A stretch of DNA of 64,000 bases, from the NCBI GenBank assembly GCA_036346205.1, contig JARFJB010001166.1:12140001-12204000 (forward strand). The letters run 5' to 3'. Positions 1 through 15,733 of the stretch are shown here, one piece after another. The translations under genes and the position numbers were made by a program. The notes beneath the pieces were generated by a model. That model searched no databases. It saw only the letters and a program-made list of their open reading frames with translations, and was not told where the DNA came from. Positions within the stretch are counted from its first letter, which is position 1. The number at the start of each line of letters is the position of its first letter. The DNA is from Vesta saturnalis (Eukaryota; Arthropoda; Insecta; Coleoptera; Lampyridae).

Positions 1-4154
<4,154 letters not shown>

Positions 4155-4445
4155 TCAATATCTGAAAACAATCGATAAGATACCCGTCTGCTGCCTTCTG
4201 TTAAAAAACTGCTTGCAATCTTCCAAGGAGTCATACACATTTCCAACTACTTTGTTGTAAGTGGAGGCCTCCATGCTATCGTCGCCAAGTTGTAGTTCTT
4301 GGTCCAGTAGATAAAAGTCGTCTATTTCTAACAGTTTCGGCAATTCCACCATTAAGATGTTTAAATTTACCTTTACAAGTTTTTTTATGGGGTATACCAA
4401 CTGGAACCTTGTATTTTCAATCATCCGTTTTTTTCCATCCACCAT
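4155..4445 (-). CDS. unrecognised ORF, possible transposase relic
   Basis: This 96-codon minus-strand frame stands out in AT-rich sequence because of its protein-like, acidic composition, including ELPKLLEIDDFYLLDQELQL around residues 34-53. I do not recognise it. The pattern of leucines and acidic residues faintly recalls the region before the dimerisation domain of hAT transposases, but no catalytic or zinc-binding residue is visible and there are no flanking inverted repeats. It could equally be an exon of a host gene or a chance frame. No splice sites or promoter were convincing. Confidence 0.2.
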   Translation of the reverse strand: MVDGKKRMIENTRFQLVYPIKKLVKVNLNILMVELPKLLEIDDFYLLDQELQLGDDSMEASTYNKVVGNVYDSLEDCKQFFNRRQQTGILSIVFRY

Positions 4446-5724
4446 TTTTTGGTCAATTCGTACGGTCTTTTTCTAATAGAAATAAAACTTTCTATTAGAA
4501 ACTTGCTAGTGCTGGGACTAACACACTTAACGAACTTGAAACCCAAATAGCGGTTCAAGTAGACACACATCAATTTCTTTAATACAATCTTAGAGAAACC
4601 AGAAGATTATGGTGACTTAGGCCTTTTCCTAAGTCCTAAGTCGTAAGGGGCTCTCTTATTGAATGACTGCCAGGATTCTCTTAAAACTTTGCCCCCCCCC
4701 CCCACAAATTGGGTCTTTTGTATAAGCTCTTTGCAAGTGCCCCCGTTAAAGATAGCTGCCAAATACTCTTCAGACTTGACCTCCAGACACCATTGTTGAA
4801 GAATGGTTGCTATAGGCTTCCTTAGAGCTCTGTCCCAAACTAGGCCCCTTATTCAGGCTGGTTATGAGGGCTTCATGTTAACCATGGGGTCCCATTTTAA
4901 GGGGTGTAATACTTCACTCTTCATGCCGCCTGAGCGTAATTCTGTTATTCTTCCTACTGTTATATAGCCAGCTGACCTCTGTAGAATGGTTATAAACTTA
5001 TGAAGACCGTCGAAACATTTTGTGGATCGTGGAAATTTTACCCTTGGTGTAGCCTCGAATGTATTTAGCCTGTTATCCCGACCACTGTGATCTAGCGAAT
5101 CACTCTAGAAAACTGACCGCTGAAAGATTATGATATGAGGACCGTGGAAGAATTTTATGGATTGATGAAAGCACATGATGTGTGCCACATTATTATTACT
5201 ATCAAAAAATGTGTGAGGTTAGTTTTATGTCCAGGAATATAGTCATACGCTCAAGATTAATTCATGAGGTAAGAAACGAAGAGTACTATGCTTATGGGTT
5301 GCACCCCTCCCTTTTACCCTGTCGAGGACAGCCAAATTCAGCATAGCATGTGCAAAACCAGTAGCAGCAGGCATTTCTATTTCCTACAAAAAATGAGTCA
5401 TTTGGAATGCTTCTTTTGTATATTATGTTTCCTAGGCTCAACTTAGTATCCGGTGGGTTATTGATTTCTCCTAATCTTTGATTCAGCTCACCTTCGATAC
5501 AAGCCAATAAACTTTGGTTCTATTGTTAGATTTCCAATAATTGGCCAACCCATTCCCCTTTCTTTTGAGCTAGAAAAAAGGAAATGAAGCTGGTTTATTT
5601 TTAGATTCCTTAGAATTGAGTGTGACCTGATTTAAAAAACCCCCCTCGTTTTCTGGAATTGATTCTATTTTTAGACTTCTAAGAACTCGACTCATTACTT
5701 AGGAATTTCCAGAGGTAATAAACG
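4446..5724. other. unannotated stretch with a C13 homopolymer
   Basis: The region is slightly richer in C and T than its surroundings and has a run of 13 C at 4692-4704. A 71-codon minus-strand frame at 5292-5507 has a cysteine-rich end but no family I recognise. Nothing else is supported. Confidence 0.4.
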
Positions 5725-5900
5725 TTGACCCATCCTCCTTTATTTGACCTAGAAAAACGTAATAAACTTTCACCTCTTCCCTCTCCTTTTGACCTAGACA
5801 AAAGGTTAATGAACCTTGACTTCTTCCTTCACTTTTTGACCTAAAAAGGGTCAATAAACTCTGATCTCTCCCCTCTCCTTTTGACCTGGAAGAACGGCCG
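5725..5900. repeat. tandem repeat, unit about 46 bp
   Basis: Four imperfect units are visible, each with TTTGACCTAGA or a close variant at 5742, 5789, 5833 and 5879. Each is followed by an A-rich stretch, TAATAAAC-like sequence and a CT-rich stretch. A weaker related unit (GAGCTAGAAAAAAGG) lies near 5568. Confidence 0.85.
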
Positions 5901-8777
5901 AGTCATCCCTTCTTCTTCTTTTGGTCTCTCACTTATTGAAAAATTTTATTTATCTGTCTCTCTCTTATACTTGTTGTGACTGTCCTTTTGTCCGCCCTGC
6001 TGTTGGGGGTAATTTTGTGACGGTTCTCACGTTATGGATCGTTTTGTAACGGGCGTATTACCTGCGACTATTACCCTGCTTGCATACCCCTGGCTACAAA
6101 GAATAATATTGGGTTCTTTTTCAATTTTTTATAATTTCAAAATCATTGAGTAAAAATTTTATATTGTTTTTATGAAAATGTGAAATGATTCAATTTTGAC
6201 TACGTGGAATTTATAATGGTAACGTTCATTAACTAAACTTTACTTTTATTGTTATCACACTTCTGTTTGTGTAAATGTACTTTAATAATTACTCAACAAA
6301 TTCTTCTTCCTTTTATCGGGACGCTCCAGCTAGCGCAATGATGTAATAAATCGTTATTGTTACCATTCATCAAAATTATCCACAATCTGATGTTATTAAT
6401 TACCTGTCTTTTTTATTAATTGAACTTGATTTTTTCAGTATTTATATATTCAGTGTTTGTATAAACTTTTTAAGATTTGTAACACTCAATACTAAAAATG
6501 AATCAAAAGTGATAACATTTAATTAAGCCAAATTCTAAATACAGACTGTTTTGTTTACAGCGCATATGTCACAATCAAACCTATAGTGTAAAATAATACT
6601 CTTAAAACTAACTTGTAACAATAAAATCTTTATCAGAATTAAAAGCATTGTTTTCCGTTTAATTTTGATGTTCAAATTCAAACTCAATGAAAATCAAACA
6701 CATAAATGTTCTATTTATTCATGCAATCAAAAGGTTCTTACTTGTTATTTACGTTGAAAGCTGATGACGTAACTCTGCGTTTCTTTCTGCCAATTTGAGA
6801 CCTCGTTTAGGTTGATGACGTTCTCTGTCGCCAAGCTGGAACCGCTCTCCTTTGTTTTTTCTATCTTTTTTATACCTTTGTTATGGATGAATACGATTCT
6901 AATTTTCTTCCCACAATTTAATGATTTTTTGTAAATTATTGCTCGATATATTTACACTATCCAATTTTTACTTAATTGTTCAGTTTTAATTACAAACGGT
7001 GGGCGCGACAAAATGCAAGAGAGCTACAAAAGGTTATTATTTTAATTATCAATGTTTTTTGGTTATTGTACTTTATATGTCGATCTATTGTACTGAATCG
7101 ATTGTCTTATTTTACATTTACCACTCGCTATCGAGACATCAATTTGGAGCACTTTCAATACCCACTTAAAACGCGATTGTAAATTATTGCGTAATCTTTT
7201 TATTATCACCAACTTGATATTTCCACTTTAATTCGTTTTTGCTTTTCCACCCAGGAAAATATCACTTATATTCTTTTAACACAATGCTAACTAAAATTTA
7301 GATATAATTTCACAATTTTAATTGCGGTATAGCTTAAGCTGCAGCAATTACTTTCCAACCGTTTGGTTACCTTCAACCAACACTAATCGCTTACTTAATG
7401 CGACTGATTATCGAATACACGTCATTATGTCTGCGTCTCTATTTGCTCCCTTTACAAAACAGTCGCAAATTGCCGCGTTCATTGAATAGATTTCCAATTA
7501 AATATGTAAATACTCATCGAAACAAACTCAAGCTTTTCATCTTAATATTAATTATGTCTACACACAAATAACCAATAACCGTCATTTAACGGCGAGAAAT
7601 TCGTATTTCTGATGCTTCCATTACAGTGTAAATCCCTATGTAAACCACAACCCCCTAGCTATACTACTGGCGGAGTGTTTAGTTTCTATCAAAATATATG
7701 AAATCGCTGCATATTTCATAGATATAAGAATACCAACATCTAGATTTTAAAATTACAAATTAATTTTGTTTTATGCAATTTTTTGATGCTAGGCGTATTT
7801 TGGAGGCAAAATTTTCTATGGTGGAATTTAAGTATCTGACATATCTGATTATTGTTGTTTTTATGACGTTGCCTATTTTCATTATGGACATATTACGAAA
7901 GAGCTTTTATAATTTTCCAAATATCTCATTTCTTTTTATTTGTATGTAGGAAGGTTGTGTGTTGTTTCACACCAAATAATTCATAGCTAGAGTATTCTTT
8001 TACCTAGCGAAGTATCTTCTATGTTAACTTATATAGTACAAATTTGTCAGTAATTGTGTCGAACCTGTACTTGTTGCCCTTTTCAAACCTTGGGAGTGCG
8101 GTCTCTATTTAAATTCTTTAATATTATTTTATTTTAAGCTCTTCCATTATGCGTCCAGTGCTTGTTTCTGATTTACATTAAGTTGGGCAACCGTAGGTAT
8201 CAAATTTGGCATATTTCCGTTAACACAAAGTGTTGCAAAGCATTTATACTCGTTAAATGATATCTTTTTTATTTTGATACAAATTTTCTTTGCATATTCA
8301 CTTTAATAACACTAGGGTTACATTTAAAATTGGGGTAACAAAGTGTACTTACTGTACTAAACATAACAAGGCAAACTTCCTTCAAACTCAATATTTAGAG
8401 AGGCGGGTTTTTAAAAACGCTAATGAAAAATGTAATTGAAGACTCGCGCTGTCCTTTACTTTTATTTTTCTTTCAAGCTGAATGTTTAATGGAATATAGA
8501 CTTGTAGAATAATACCTCTACTTTTTTTTAAATATACGAATCCTTAATAAGGAAGAGAGCATTAAAGTACTAGAATGCTAATGGTGTAGATACATACAAC
8601 AAAATAATTTTTTTTTCACTTTCAGACTGACAATATGACCGACAACTGATAAATTATAGTAATAAATGACTTAGAAATGCTAAATACAATGTTGAATACA
8701 AACGTGGCTACCATCTAAAGATTTTGTTCAACTTAAGAAACAATTTATTACCTTTATGTGGGGTATTCAATAATACT
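5901..8777. other. unannotated AT-rich stretch
   Basis: Nearly 2.9 kb without a supported feature. The longest frames are about 68 codons and look random. No inverted-repeat transposon structure was found. Confidence 0.5.
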
Positions 8778-8785
8778 GTTTTAAA

Positions 8786-9277
8786 GGGTTTGGGACTATT
8801 TGCCGTCGCCGGTTCGCCTTCGCCGATTCGCCGTCACCAATTCGCCTTAGGGACAGTTAGCCGTGGATCCAATTCGCCGTAGGGACTATTCGCCGTCGGG
8901 ACATGTTTTAGACGAATATATAAAATTAATTTGTACTTAGGTACGCCAACTACACAGAAAATTAAGGCATTACGTAAAAAAATACTACAGATATAAAACA
9001 ATTTAAATAGGTAAAATAGAACAATATGTACATATTAACTATAAATTGACCTACATATTGTAATTATGTGCTAAGCCCCTCAATTTTAAATAGACACTCG
9101 TTATCAACTCATAGGAAGTCTATTTAAAGTAAAGACCTCCTTTATCATACGAGAAATATAAAAGCACATCAAAAAGTACGATTTGTACGGCTAATTGGGC
9201 ACACGGCAAATTTGATCAACGGCCAACTGTCTCGACGGCGTATCGCCGATGGCGAATCGGCGAATTGTCTTAGACCC
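8786..9277. mobile_element. non-autonomous DNA transposon, 492 bp, 8-bp target duplication
   Basis: The ends are inverted repeats: the left starts GGGTTTGGGACTATTTGCCG and the reverse complement of the right starts GGGTCTAAGACAATTCGCCG. Both sides are flanked by GTTTTAAA (8778-8785 and 9278-9285), a perfect 8-bp direct repeat. The terminal 90-120 bp of each arm is built of short TTCGCCGT or TTAGCCGT subrepeats separated by GGGAC-like linkers. There is no coding sequence. An 8-bp duplication fits hAT, P or Merlin-type transposases, but the terminal GGG does not identify the family, so the mobilising enzyme is unknown. Confidence 0.88.
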
Positions 9278-9285
9278 GTTTTAAA

Positions 9286-9734
9286 TTAGGAGACAGATAT
9301 TTTTTTGTTTGGGCTAAGCCGATCCTTCAAAGAGTTTATCGCATCAGGATACTTTATGAAGTGTTATTCAAACCACATGATAAGTTTTTTACTTTTAACT
9401 TTTTCTAGCTACTTTAAGTTTAATACTGGTTAATTCAATAATTATAACTCATACTGTATCGTCCTAAATCTTATTATCTCCTTGTCTGATGGTGATTCGT
9501 ACCTGACAAATTTGAATTGTCCCGGCCTAAACCAGGTCAAATGTAGACATGAAAATAATTTAATGCCTGCTTGCTATTATTGTTTAATACAAAGCATACG
9601 TATATGTTTTTTTTAAATCGTTTGCTGCTTGATTGGGGATTCTTCTTTCTTCTTTGTTTCCATATTTTGATCGGTTTAGGGATCCATTTCCCCTTCAGCC
9701 CTGGGTTTTATATGTTTGTGTTGTGGAGAATACG

Positions 9735-9737
<3 letters not shown>
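9286..9737. other. unannotated stretch
   Basis: Between the small transposon and the TA microsatellite nothing is recognisable. Confidence 0.5.

Positions 9738-9808
<71 letters not shown>
9738..9808. repeat. (TA)n microsatellite
   Basis: A pure TA run that ends exactly where the long-TIR mariner starts, supplying its TA target dinucleotide. Confidence 0.97.
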
Positions 9809-9809
<1 letters not shown>

Positions 9810-12510
9810 GGCGGGTTAGTGTGACAAAGTTCCATATCTCCTTTATTTAAAGAGATACAAAAAAAAATTAAATACAAAAGTTGTAAGATATGTTCTGGTG
9901 CATATTCCAAAAATATGTTTAATTATACAGGGTAGACCATAAAAGCTTAGAAGTAATTTTAAATTTTTTTTAAACAGAAAACCCTATATATTATTACATA
10001 TTTAGATTCTATATACAATTTTAGACACATTTTATGTACAATGTCCTATACCTAAGTCTAACCGTTTTTGACAAATTTCAAATTCTTTGTCAAAAATGAC
10101 GTTTGCAGGCCAAAACATAGGTGGAAATCTTTTCTAAACGAAGCCTTTATCAATTACTTATGGTTGGTTTCCTTGGAAATGGGGACCTACTCTAATGGGC
10201 TGTATTGATATTTTTGTAATACATACATACAGGGTGATGAAAAATGAACAATAAAGAGTAGATTCAAAAAAACCTATAAAGTCATTTTTTTTAAATAGAA
10301 ACCCCTTATTTTTTTAATTCTATCTTATTTAGCATTAAAAATAAGGGAGACTTTGTATAAGAGTGTATATTCCAAAATATTGTAGTTTTTGAAATAATGA
10401 CAATTTAACATTTTTTTATCGTAAAAAGGCTATACGGCTTTCAAGTTTTGTTGTTAGTTGGCCGTGACGGCGGGGCGCTAAGGAACAAAAAAAATTGAGC
10501 ACTTCAGATCGAAATATTACAATTTATTGAACCCCATATAAATAATTATTTCATTAAACGAACTTAAAGTAAAGACAATATTTTTTTGATTCAACAAATT
10601 ATGTCCTAATCCTAATCATAAACTTAACACCTCTAATGTAGCTAAACCTGTAACTAATTATACAGATAAAAGTACTAGAAACACGTCAAATACGTACTAC
10701 CTAATAAGTTGTTCGAAATGTCCGCCTCTTTCTTGAATACACAATGCAATACGTCTCTCAAATTCGCTGCTTAAATTTCTACACATTTCAACACTAATGT
10801 TTTGAAAACAGTTTCGAATCCTAATCTTCATGTTTTCCTTTGTTGTAAGCGGTATTTTATATACCTGCTCTTTGACGTACCCCCATATGCTAAAGTCCAT
10901 TTTAGTAAGATTTGGGGATCTAGCAGGCCAAGAAACAGGCCCTCCCCTCCCAATCCAACATTCTGGATATCTAGCATTTAAAAAAGTTATTATCGGACCT
11001 GTATGATGTACTGGGGCCCCATCATGAAGAAACCACATTTCTTGTTGCGTATCCTGTGGCACAATTAGGTAGATGGTTTTGCAGAAAGTCTAAGTATACT
11101 TCCCCTGTTACTCGTTGATCAAAAACCTCCCCAAACATTTAAAGACCATCTAGTTTGAGAAGTATATCTTACAAAATGTGGATTTTCGGTAGAATAGTAA
11201 TGAAAATTGTGTCTGTTTACACTACCGTTTCTGTGAAATGTGGCCTCATCTGTAAATAAAATCAAATGAACAAAATTTCTTTGTTGGTTTATTTTGTTTT
11301 GAGCCCATTGCCAAAATTCCAGTCGTCTTTGATAATCTTCAGGAACCAACTCTTGAAGTAGTTGAATGTGATAGAGGTGCATTTTTTGAGACTTCAATAT
11401 CCGCTGTACCGTACGTCGTGCAACACCAACGTGCTGAGAAATGGGTCGTTGTCCAATATATGGAGTTTCGGTAACTGTTAATAGTACATTTAATTGATTT
11501 CCTTCAGTCTGTGCACGTTTTCCCTAGTGTTTTTTTCATGTAACACATTGCCAGTTCTTTCAAAACGCACCAAAAGCTTTTCAAATGCCCTTCTTTCAGG
11601 TTGCCGTCTCTCTGGAAACCGTTGTTGATACAGTCTTCTTGCTAAGAGCGTATTCTTATCACTAGCTCCCAAAACAAAAATCATATCAACCTTCTCGGCT
11701 TGGGTAAAATTCATTATTTACAATTTTAATTCAAGTTTTAAATCAATTTGCTATAAAATGCACTAATGCATCACACAAATTATCAACTGACAATAAATAA
11801 TGACGTTTCTGATAATCTCTATTATTTTTATATGCCACGCCTCGCCGTCACGGCCAACTAACAACAAAACTTGAAAGCCGTATAGCCTTTTTACAATAAA
11901 AAAATGTTAAATTGTCATTATTTCAAAAACTACAATTTTTTGGAATATACACTCTTATACAAAGTCACCGTTATTTTTAATGCTAAATAAGATAGAATTA
12001 AAAAAATAGGGGGTTTCCATTAAAAAAAATGACTTTATAGGTTTTTTTGAATCTACCTTTTATTGTCCATTTTTGATCACCCTGTACGAATGTATTACAA
12101 AAATATCAATACAGCCCATTAGAGTAGGTCCCCATTTCCAAGGAAACCAACCATAACTAATTGATAAAGGCCTCGTTTAGAGAAGATTTCCACCTATGTT
12201 TTGGCCTGCAAACGTCATTTTTGACAAAAAATTTGAAATTTGTCAAAAACGGTTAGACTTAGGTATAGGACATTATACATAAAATGTGTCTAAAATTGTA
12301 TGTAGTATCTAAATATGTAATAATATATATGGTTTCCTATTTTAAAAAAATTTTTAAATTACTTCTGTTTTTATGATCAACCCTGTATAATTAAAAATAT
12401 TTTTGGAATATGCACCAGAACATATCTTACAACTTTTGTATTTAATTTTTTTTGTATCTCTTTAAATAAAGGAGATATGGGACTTTGTCACACTATTGCG
12501 CCAACCTGTA
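9807..12510 (-). mobile_element. DD41D mariner-type element with 675-bp terminal inverted repeats
   Basis: The left arm 9807-10482 and right arm 11836-12510 are near-perfect inverted copies bounded by TA. Each arm contains two more mariner-like ends (TACAGGGT): at 9926 and 10228 on the left, mirrored by ACCCTGTA at 12387 and by ACCCTGTA at 12086 on the right. The spacing is the same on both sides (about 120 and 300 bp), so the element reads as three concentric transposon ends around one transposase gene on the minus strand. Known Tc1/mariner TIRs are usually far shorter. The gene lies at 10697-11714. Confidence 0.9.
10697..11714 (-). pseudogene. DD41D mariner transposase, frameshifted
   Basis: The gene starts at MNFTQAEKVDMIFVLG, a typical N-terminus of this group followed by the RFPERR motif of the DNA-binding region. 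A frame break follows near 11490. The catalytic domain shows the first Asp in LFTDEATFH, the second in LHDGAP and the third in KMDFSIWGYVK. Exactly 41 residues lie between the second and third Asp, which defines the DD41D (rosa-like) group of Tc1/mariner transposases. The C-terminus HFEQLIR is present. Frame changes near 11490, 11397 and 11119-11062 mean no intact protein, so this copy is probably inactive. The conserved tail WPARSPNLTKMD is strong evidence for the family. Confidence 0.88.
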
Positions 12511-12516
12511 TATACA

Positions 12517-13316
12517 TACAAGGTGTCCAGAAAGGTGTGGCCAAAACTAGGACGTATAATGGGGCTCAAAATAACCCTATCTGTCTTCGTTATGGAGTTG
12601 TCGGCCTTCAAAGTCAGAAGCCAAAAATTTTTAAACCGCTTCTTTCATTACCATGAAATTTAGACACCCTAACTACCTCATAGAAAGGCATTTTTTGACA
12701 CTTAACTGAAATTCATTGTACCTTTATTGTACAGGTAAAGCCAAAATTAAAATTCTAACTTAACACAATTTTTGACAGTATTGACAATTTTAGAATTTTA
12801 CTACAATAGTTTCATTCCCCTATCATTTAACAGCAAAAAAGGTACTTTTGTGCGAAATCAATATCTCTTACCATTTTCGAGAAAAGAGCATTTTAGTGAA
12901 TCCATGTAAATTGCGAATTAAGTCAAACAAAAAAATGTACTATCATATCTCTACTACAGTTTTAGCGGTATTAATTTTTTTTAGTTTTTATTAACCGATT
13001 TACATCAATAATCAGACATTTCCATAACAACAGAGAAACGTCACTTACAAAATGTTTACAGATTGTTTTTTTATTTAGAATTTACGTTTTAAATAAAATA
13101 GTATTTTAGAAACCGTTCGAAACTTAATTTTGACTTTACCTGTACAATAAGGGTACAATGAATTCCAGTTAAGTATCAAAAGTCTGAAGTCTAGAAGTCT
13201 GAAAATATTTTAATTGAAGAGAACGCAATCAATTATACCTGACTCTAAATTTTCAGGTTTTTATTTTGGTCACAACCCCATAAACTTCTAATGAACGGTC
13301 TCACTGACACCCTGTA
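12517..13316. mobile_element. palindromic mariner-type MITE, 800 bp
   Basis: TA-bounded element whose left end TACAAGGTGTCCAG mirrors the right end ending GACACCCTGTA. Inner arm segments also pair, for example the segments at about 12700-12750 and 13130-13180. No coding sequence. It begins only 7 bp from the preceding mariner. Confidence 0.8.
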
Positions 13317-13438
13317 TATATGTGTATACACAGGGTGTAAGATTAGTGCGTAACTCTTATGTTACTCCGTATCTATTTTAGATTGAGGTAGTGTTATATA
13401 TCAGCTTCTTCTACATAACCTAAAAATATCTACAATTC

Positions 13439-15221
13439 TACAGGGCGTTACATTTTCGGATACCAGTATCCAACTTAAATATTTTGAATTGAACACCCTG
13501 TATATTTTTTAATATTCTTATTCTGTCATCAATTGCCTACCTGGTAATTCTTCGTTTTTTTTAAATTAGGATCAGCCGTTACAGAGTTATTCAACTTATT
13601 AGGAAAAAAATGATGTATGAAAACACAACGAATAGAATCTGCAGCGGCCACATTGTGACAGATTAATCAAAAATATTTTGTCAAACGTTTGTCAAGATCA
13701 TCTACTGTCATCCAAAAAATTTAAAGTTAAGTTCCGTTGTGCAGGGTGTTTGCTAAGGTGGTACGGTAACTTAATACTTCGATTGGCCATAACTTAAATT
13801 TCTTAAATGGTACACCCCGTATTTTGTAAGTGATTCAGATGGAGAAATAAATTCTCTTTCGATTTTATGTTGGGTTTCCTATACCCAATGTTGACACTTT
13901 TTAAATTATTGCAGTTTTAAGGACAACAACACCGTATTATGCGAATTGTAATTTTGCAAGGCTATGTTAAATATTCCGACAGCGTCATTTCTGGATATTG
14001 CAAGATTATCATAAAAAACAAGTTAATAAAATCATCAACACAAAACAACGACTTATTTTTATTACAAAATTTTAACACCTACATAATGAAATTAATAGAA
14101 GAGAGAGAGAGAGAGAGCAATTTACAATAATTTTTCAAACGCGCCGCCATTTGGTTGCAGGCACAGTTGAATTCGTTCCGTAAATGCACGTTGCATATCA
14201 ATTAGCATCTCATGGGTCACTTGGCGAAAATCATCACGAATACTCTTTTTCAGAAAATCTGATGTGGCATTCAATTTCATATTAATCCACTCACAAAATT
14301 GCTTCCGGCTTTCTAAATGTTGCGAAAAAAGTTTCTTGTGTTTTTGGACATGGTAGGGATGGAATTTGTTACTTTTTAAGATATGGTGTACGTATGTATG
14401 ACTTGCATCAACAATTTGTTGAGAAATTTTTTGAGTGAACTAGTGAGAATTTTCGACCACTGCAGCAACAACCATTAATGCGTTTTTCTCATTGCTTACA
14501 TGTTTTGCACACACACCTTTTGTATAATTAACTCTGCTTGTTGTTTCAAACCTCCCTTTCAGTGTTTCGTAGCTAACTTCAGGTCGATGTCTTCTGTCAG
14601 GATACCTCTGAGCATAGCTTCTGGATGCAAGAAGACAGTTTCGATTTCTCCTAATACATAGACTATATCAACACACTCTTCCCTAGAAAAATTCATTCCG
14701 ATGCACAAAACAGTGACCTTGTGCAGCACAACACACAAATGCTAATTTACTGCGAGTTAATACGACATAATTGTTTTTGTTTTTGCAGTTGCTTTCGCAG
14801 CTTTCTAAAAAATTTCAATTCGCATGAACAGAGAATTTATTTCTCTATCTGAATCACTTACACAATACAGAGTGTTCCACTTAAAAAAATTGAGTTATGG
14901 CCAACCGAAATATTAAGTTACTGTACCACCGTAGCACCCTGTACAACGGAATTTAACTTTTAATTTTTCGGATGACAGTAGATGATCGTGACAAACGTTT
15001 GACAAAATATTTTCGATTAATCTGTCACAATGTGGCCGCTGCAGATTTTATTCGATGTGCTTGCATACGTCATATTTTTCCTAAAAAGTTGAATAACTGT
15101 GACGGCTGATCCTATTAAAAAAAACATTATCTGTTTGGCAATTGATGACAGAATAAGAATATTTACAAATATACACTTTAAAATATTTAAGTTGGATACT
15201 GGTTTCCGAAAATGGAACACC

Positions 15222-15226
<5 letters not shown>
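13439..15226 (-). mobile_element. mariner-type element with 420-bp inverted repeats
   Basis: Left arm 13439-13860 and right arm about 14812-15226 are inverted copies, bounded by TA and starting TACAGGGYGTTACATTTTCG or a close variant. Inside the arms, further ends mirror each other (GCAGGGTG at 13741, CACCCTGTA at 14935). The interior carries a minus-strand transposase remnant. The right end runs straight into a TA microsatellite. A short unrelated mariner end (ACAGGGTGTAAG) sits just outside at 13330. Confidence 0.82.
14122..14696 (-). pseudogene. mariner transposase with the catalytic core deleted
   Basis: The start MNFSREECVDIVYVLG and a downstream RYPDRRHRPEVSYETL region match the DNA-binding half of this transposase group. 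The reading continues through HPYHVQKHKKLF and RKQFCEWI, which normally precede the first catalytic Asp. It then passes directly to the extreme C-terminus, ERIQLCLQPNGGAFEKLL, with stop at 14122-14124. The DDD catalytic domain, about 150 residues, is missing. Frame changes occur in the N-terminal half. The element could only have moved with a transposase supplied elsewhere. A GA-rich run lies just downstream at 14101-14117. Confidence 0.75.
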
Positions 15227-15264
<38 letters not shown>

Positions 15265-15670
15265 CAAGTTACCAAAGATTGAAATTTTCTAAATTGATAA
15301 AGTAATTACCCTAAACACAAGAAGAATTCGAATTTGCGAATCCGTTTTACATTAGAACATTTCATGTCTAGTAACATTACAGAGTTATGATCCTCTAAGT
15401 TTTGTGATCACTGAGTTATTTAGTTTTTTTCAGACTTCTATGTTTTGTGAGAATGACTAATTGCGGCTAAATGATTCGTTTCAGGTACTATGTGTGATGC
15501 ATAAAGTCGCACTAGAATTGACCAAGGAATCCAAATGTGAAATAATATGCAGAGGGTTCCATTTGAAAAAATATAACTTTCATATAAATCGCCCAGTATA
15601 AACTTCGAAATTCAAGTGAAAATATTTTAGGTTTGTAGCCTTAAGATTTCCACACACGCACTATTAGGTC

Positions 15671-15674
<4 letters not shown>
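15227..15674. other. TA run and mariner-end scraps
   Basis: A (TA)n run occupies 15227-15260. Further on, GCAGAGGGTTCCATTT at 15548 and TCACCCTATA at 15668 look like the two ends of a decayed, roughly 120-bp mariner-type MITE. Nothing else is seen. Confidence 0.4.

Positions 15675-15732
<58 letters not shown>
15675..15732. repeat. (TA)n microsatellite, probable LINE tail
   Basis: Pure TA run abutting the 3-prime end of the minus-strand LINE that starts at 15733. It may be that element's simple-repeat tail. Confidence 0.9.

Positions 15733-15733
<1 letters not shown>

Noticed and set aside
4692..4704. C13 homopolymer as a regulatory signal
   Set aside because: Isolated homopolymer without context; possibly a sequencing-length uncertainty.
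15099..15305. Frame running into a TA repeat
   Set aside because: Lies inside a transposon inverted-repeat arm and a microsatellite.
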